Assembly: GCF_013131805.1 (NCBI RefSeq)
Contig: NZ_JABJRC010000004.1
Span: forward strand, 478,588 to 542,587
Source of the DNA: Kribbella sandramycini
Lineage (GTDB): Bacteria > Actinomycetota > Actinomycetes > Propionibacteriales > Kribbellaceae
Length of the DNA stretch: 64,000 bases
Reading direction: 5' to 3'
Below the pieces are notes generated by a model. That model worked only from the letters and a program-made list of their open reading frames with translations. It was not told the DNA's origin and made no database searches. The first letter of the stretch is position 1. Each line of letters opens with the position of its first letter. Both the position numbers and the translations under genes were made by a program. Shown one piece after another: positions 60,387 through 64,000 of this stretch.

Positions 60387-63300
60387 TCAGTTGATGGTGA
60401 GGGTTGCTGTTCGGCGGATCCCGTTGACCTCGACGGTGAGGGTTGCCGGGCCGCGGCGGAGGGCGGTGAGGGTACCGTCGCGGTACTTGAGGTTGTTGCT
60501 GGTGGTCCAGTCGGCGCTGACGGGGTAGGCGACCGGGACGGCTCGGCCGGCTTGGAGCAGGGTGGCTTTCGGTTGGGTGGATTCGCCTCGACGGAGGGTC
60601 GTGGGGACTTCCAGGGTGAGCTCGTCGACGTGCGGCCGGATCTGCGCCGACAGCCAGTCGGGGCCGCGACGGTCGACACCGAGGAGGGTCCACCCGGTGA
60701 AGCCGCCGTCCTCGGGTGGGGTGGCGGGAGCCTTGCCGGAGTTGCCGTTGATCAGATAGGGCACGCCGTCAACGTGAGCGGCACTGAAGGTCCCCACGTG
60801 ACCGCCGATGAAGGCGGCGCCCTTCCCGGTGGAGTGCCGGAATTCGGCGAGCCACTTCTCCAGCAGCGCGGCTTCGTGCCGGTCGGCCAGCTGGCTGTTC
60901 TTGGCCGGGGTCGGGTCGCGCGGCGGGTGGTGCTCGATCACGACGACCGAGTTGATCGCCCGATCGCGCGCCGCGGAGTCGAGCGCGCCGCGCAACATGG
61001 CGATCTGATCGAACCCGCCGCCGCGCAGCGAACCGGACGACGAGTTGAGCGTGACGAAGCGGGTCCCGCGATGGTCGAACGTCCGGTGCGCGGCGCCGAA
61101 GTACTTCTGGAAGTTCGTGATCGCGGCGCCCATCACCTCATGGTTCCCGGGCACGTAGTAGTACGGCACCGACGTCCCGATCTCCTCGTCCAGCACCCGC
61201 TTCGCGAGCTGGAAATCCGCCTCGGTCGCCTCGTCGACGAAGTCCCCCGCGATCACGAAGAAGTCCGGCTGCGCGGCCTTGATCTCGCGCAACGTCCGCC
61301 GCGCGGCCTGCACCAGCGGGGACTCCGGATCCCGCGCGACGAACTGCGCGTCCGACAGCACCGCGAACCGCCAGTCCCGCCCGTCGACCGCCCGCGCCGT
61401 CTGGATCAGCGGATCCCGCACCTTGGCCGGCGCCGGCGCGCTGACCGCCGGCGCGGCCTTCACATACGCGTTGTCGATCACGAGCTCACCCTGGTACTGC
61501 GCGGCCGCCTTCGTCTCCAGCGCGTACACCCGCCGCAACCGAACCGGCTGCGGAAGCCCTTCCGGGACAGGGAGTTCGACCGTCTGCCATCCGCTCCACG
61601 TCACGTTCGGCCCGTACACCGCCGTCAGCTTCCCGGTCGCGTCGACCAGCCCGAACGCCGTCCACTCCCCCTTGCCCTGCCCGAAGATCGAGACGCCGAA
61701 CGCCCGCGCCTGCTCCGCGTCGCCCAGCGGCGCGGGCGAGATCGCGATCGCGTTCCGGGTCAGCGTCGACTGCCCGAAGTCGTAGCTCAGCTTGAGCCCC
61801 GGCCCGTCCTGCCCGTCCGGCGTCTTACTCACCGACACGGTCGCCCGCGCCGAGCCCGCCGTCCATTTCTCCGCCTCGTCGAAGGTCTCGATGATCCGCT
61901 TCTCGACGCCGACCGACACCGCGATCGCCGCCTGCGCCGCACCGATCCGCGCGGTCACCACGGCCGCACCCGACTCCCGCTTCGGCGTCACCCCGAACCG
62001 CCCGTCGGACGTCGGGGTGATGGTCAGCAGCTCAGCGTCGTACGACAGCTGGACATCGCGCGGCTCCACCGGCGCCGAGTTGCCGAGGGCATCGAATCCG
62101 ACCAGACCGAAGGTGCCGGCGCCGGTCAGGTTCAAGGACGCACTGGTCGGCGCGATTCGGGTCAGCGGGCCGAGTACCTCGAGCTCCGTGCTGCCCTGGC
62201 CGCCGGCTGTGAACGCCCGGACGGTCGCCTTACCCGGCGTCCGCGCGTGGAAGACGCCGTCGCGGACGGTCCCGTGCGAGCCGAGCCAGGTCACTCGCGG
62301 CTGGCGCTGGACCGGACCGAAGCTCTCGTCGTACGCCGAAGCGGTCAGAGTCCTCGTGGTGCCGGCGAACACGCGGTCCGGTCGTCCGCCGGGGACCGGC
62401 GCGTCGCCGGGAGCCGTCCGACCGTCAGCGGCGGTCTCGACCCACAAACCGTGCACGCGACCGCTGCCCTTGGGGGCCATCACAGCCAGGCCGTTCGGGA
62501 CTGGGCGAACGGCGCCGTCGCCGGGGACGTTGTCGACCTGGACTTTCGCCGCACCCGGTCGCCGCGAGACCAGAGTCGTTGAGCCACCGCCGTCCAGCTC
62601 GACGCCGACGTACGCACCCCGCGCGGCGAGGAGCTTACCCATCTCGGCCAGCGTCGCGCCCCGGCTGTGCGTCACGCGGTTGCTGTCGATCGAGACGACG
62701 ATCAGCTTCTTGCCGTCGGCGGAGAAGCGGAGGCCGGTGCGCCCGGCGTACACGGTGTCGTCGACAGGCTGCGGTTTGCCCTGGTCGACGAGGAGGGCGT
62801 GGACGCCGACCGCGGTGCGGATCGGACGGCCGTCGGAGGCACGCGGTTTGAACGCGACCGGGACGCGGTCGCCGACCTTGAGGGTGCTGAGGTCGTCGGC
62901 ACCTGCTTCGCGGCCGACCAGAATCGTCGTACCGGCTGGGATGTCACCCGTGCCGGGGGCCGGGTTGATCGCGGTGACGGTTTCGCCGGTGATGACGACT
63001 TCGAGAGATTTGGTCGCGCCGGAGACGGCGGACGCGCGCGAGTAGCTGCCCCACAACGTGGTGAACGCGCCGATCTCGTCCTTGCCGATGATGGGGCTGT
63101 TCAGCCGGTCGAGTGCGAACTGCCCCGCTGTCCCGTCGAACAGCACCTCGAGAATCCGCCCGGCGCCCCGCTGGTCGAACGCGACCGCGCGATACGGATC
63201 CTCCGACTGTGACTTCACCAGCTGCCCCTCGGCCACCGCCGGCCCGAGTGGCGCCCCGGAGTTGTTGATGTCAAAGAAGTCCGCGTTCACCGCCGCAACC

Positions 63301-63602
63301 GCGCCGGCCTCGTTAGCCTGCTGGTCGATGCCCTTGGTCGCACTGACCTTCCCCGCCGACAGATAGTCGATCCGAGCCCCCTTCGTCAGATCGACCGTCA
63401 ACGTGTTCCCCTGCTGCCACCCCCGCGCATCGAACGTCTCCACCGCCCCCGCCACCACCCCAGGCGCCACCGGCCGGCTCCGCTCGTACGTCTCCACCCG
63501 TACGTCGTCCGCCACACCTCCCACCGGCGCAGCCCCAGCCGAAACCCCCGGCCCCACCAACCCCGCCGCCAGCACAATCCCCACCACAGCCAAGGCGCGC
63601 AC
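60387..63602 (-). CDS. secreted phosphodiester glycosidase (NAGPA-like)-metallophosphoesterase fusion
   Basis: 1,071 residues from GTG 63602 (GGTGGAGGT five bases before it). Signal peptide about 1-25. Domains: NAGPA/DUF2233 phosphodiester glycosidase (about 60-390: AAVNADFFDINNSGAPLG, GVELDGGGSTTLV, NGLAVMAPKGSG), an Ig-like region (about 400-560), a carbohydrate-binding-like sandwich (about 565-720), a calcineurin-type metallophosphoesterase (about 735-980) and a C-terminal Ig-like domain. The esterase has VLSDAQF, AGDFVDE, PGNHEVMG, EHHPPRD and IGGHVGTF, so two usual metal-ligand His (D-x-H and GHxH) are Gln and Gly. Probably acts on cell-wall or polysaccharide phosphodiesters. Confidence 0.88.
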   Translation of the reverse strand: MRALAVVGIVLAAGLVGPGVSAGAAPVGGVADDVRVETYERSRPVAPGVVAGAVETFDARGWQQGNTLTVDLTKGARIDYLSAGKVSATKGIDQQANEAGAVAAVNADFFDINNSGAPLGPAVAEGQLVKSQSEDPYRAVAFDQRGAGRILEVLFDGTAGQFALDRLNSPIIGKDEIGAFTTLWGSYSRASAVSGATKSLEVVITGETVTAINPAPGTGDIPAGTTILVGREAGADDLSTLKVGDRVPVAFKPRASDGRPIRTAVGVHALLVDQGKPQPVDDTVYAGRTGLRFSADGKKLIVVSIDSNRVTHSRGATLAEMGKLLAARGAYVGVELDGGGSTTLVSRRPGAAKVQVDNVPGDGAVRPVPNGLAVMAPKGSGRVHGLWVETAADGRTAPGDAPVPGGRPDRVFAGTTRTLTASAYDESFGPVQRQPRVTWLGSHGTVRDGVFHARTPGKATVRAFTAGGQGSTELEVLGPLTRIAPTSASLNLTGAGTFGLVGFDALGNSAPVEPRDVQLSYDAELLTITPTSDGRFGVTPKRESGAAVVTARIGAAQAAIAVSVGVEKRIIETFDEAEKWTAGSARATVSVSKTPDGQDGPGLKLSYDFGQSTLTRNAIAISPAPLGDAEQARAFGVSIFGQGKGEWTAFGLVDATGKLTAVYGPNVTWSGWQTVELPVPEGLPQPVRLRRVYALETKAAAQYQGELVIDNAYVKAAPAVSAPAPAKVRDPLIQTARAVDGRDWRFAVLSDAQFVARDPESPLVQAARRTLREIKAAQPDFFVIAGDFVDEATEADFQLAKRVLDEEIGTSVPYYYVPGNHEVMGAAITNFQKYFGAAHRTFDHRGTRFVTLNSSSGSLRGGGFDQIAMLRGALDSAARDRAINSVVVIEHHPPRDPTPAKNSQLADRHEAALLEKWLAEFRHSTGKGAAFIGGHVGTFSAAHVDGVPYLINGNSGKAPATPPEDGGFTGWTLLGVDRRGPDWLSAQIRPHVDELTLEVPTTLRRGESTQPKATLLQAGRAVPVAYPVSADWTTSNNLKYRDGTLTALRRGPATLTVEVNGIRRTATLTIN

Positions 63603-63615
63603 AAGACCTCCACCG

Positions 63616-63640
63616 GTCAACAGTTGACACCCCAAGTCAA
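63616..63640. promoter_or_regulatory. overlapping GTCAA/TTGAC palindromes upstream of the fusion gene
   Basis: GTCAAC-A-GTTGAC (63616-63628) overlaps TTGAC-ACCCCAA-GTCAA (63624-63640), giving three to four half-sites just upstream of the GTG. TTGAC in this stretch can also be a -35 element. The regulator is unknown. Confidence 0.4.
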
Positions 63641-63744
63641 CCCTCCGGTGACATATTCACACCAGAGTTTCCACGGTGAACGAACACCAAACAGCAGCCC
63701 CGGCTGCACTGACCCCAGTTCCATCAGCACACCCGCGCCCGCAC

Positions 63745-63994
63745 GCGCGGTCGCAGGTCCCCAGTCACACCCGCGCCCGCACAAGAAACGCCGGCCGCGC
63801 CCGGTGTCGGTCGCCACCTCACTGGCGACCGGCACCGCATATAGCGCAGCCGGCGTCCTGCTGTTGCCCCGACAGGGCAGTCGGCCCGAACAGCAGAGCG
63901 CGGTCGCAGGTCCCCAGTCACACCCGCGCCCGCACAAGAAACGCCGGCCGCGCCCGGTGTCGGTCGCCACCTCACTGGCGACCGGCACCGCATA
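63745..63994. repeat. perfect 97-bp direct repeat with long hairpins, at the window edge
   Basis: 63745-63841 and 63898-63994 are identical (period 153). Each contains a 15-bp stem, CGGTGTCGGTCGCCA with TGGCGACCGGCACCG (63802-63816 with 63823-63837 in copy 1, one G-T pair), around the loop CCTCAC. A partial extra copy of the opening (CACACCCGCGCCCGCAC) occurs at 63728-63744. Region 63641-64000 shows no convincing gene. The array may continue beyond the window. Confidence 0.9.
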
Positions 63995-64000
63995 CGGCGC

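Noticed and set aside
60045..62582. Long plus-strand open frame of about 845 codons
   Set aside because: It runs through the 112-bp repeats and then antisense to the NAGPA-phosphoesterase gene; Arg/Pro-rich translation with no family features.

Overview
The window is high-GC actinobacterial DNA (roughly 70% G+C, strongly G/C-biased third codon positions). Lsr2, ClpC, an F420-cofactor synthase (FbiC), a DUF3180/DUF6779 pair and many secreted enzymes point to the Propionibacteriales; a Kribbella-like soil organism is my best guess, inferred from gene content alone. No tRNA or rRNA genes, IS elements or CRISPR arrays were seen.

Left half (about 1-36,600). Most of this is a housekeeping block, largely on the minus strand, that follows the order I know from the Mycobacterium tuberculosis Rv3596c-Rv3628 region: clpC, lsr2, lysS, coaX, nadC, nadB, panC, a DUF2520 dehydrogenase-like gene, then DUF6779, DUF3180, folK, folB, folP, folE, ftsH, hpt, tilS, a zinc metalloprotease, dacB and divergent ppa. 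Pantothenate/CoA, NAD, folate and purine-salvage functions are therefore clustered. Differences from that order: panD is absent; a streptogrisin-like protease gene sits between folP and folE; and a block at 14,495-23,001 is inserted. That block holds a double AAA+ protein, a MidA/NDUFAF7-type methyltransferase, two bacterial PH-domain membrane proteins, a stand-alone NuoD homologue, a Rossmann oxidoreductase and an inositol-phosphatase-like enzyme. An MFS/ArsR-like pair and a DedA/lipoprotein pair separate lysS from coaX.

Middle (about 35,100-47,700). Accessory genes: an NlpC/P60 hydrolase, a secreted nuclease-like enzyme with a beta-propeller partner, a ThuA-ricin-lectin protein, an XRE regulator divergent from a short-chain dehydrogenase, a TetR-DHA2 exporter-thiamine-binding-protein operon, an aldo/keto reductase, and a Tat-exported cholesterol-oxidase-type flavoenzyme.

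The most distinctive locus is 47,659-49,859 on the minus strand: a compact lasso-peptide operon in the order A-C-B1-B2. The 42-residue precursor has a textbook leader and a predicted 16-residue core, GAVGGRREIGGAWLGL, with a Gly1-Glu8 ring. The genes are tightly coupled (TGA-GG-TTG, then two ATGA overlaps), yet the leader protease B2 is frameshifted at a six-base homopolymer, and the cyclase lacks its usual N-terminal region and one glycine of the PP-loop. It is either a decaying cluster, a phase-variable one, or a real variant.

Right end (about 50,000-64,000). A MarR-MFS pair, a GH116-like glycosidase, a DUF2867 protein, a FtsX-type permease without a visible ATPase, a TetR regulator divergent from fbiC, and a 1,071-residue secreted NAGPA-metallophosphoesterase fusion. 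Two convergent or terminal intergenic stretches are filled with direct repeats (36-bp tandem units, a 112-bp duplication, and a perfect 97-bp duplication at the window edge).

Many genes look leaderless: a TANNNT-like hexamer 6-8 bases before an ATG/GTG, with no ribosome binding site. Several divergent promoters carry clear palindromes that are candidate regulator sites.
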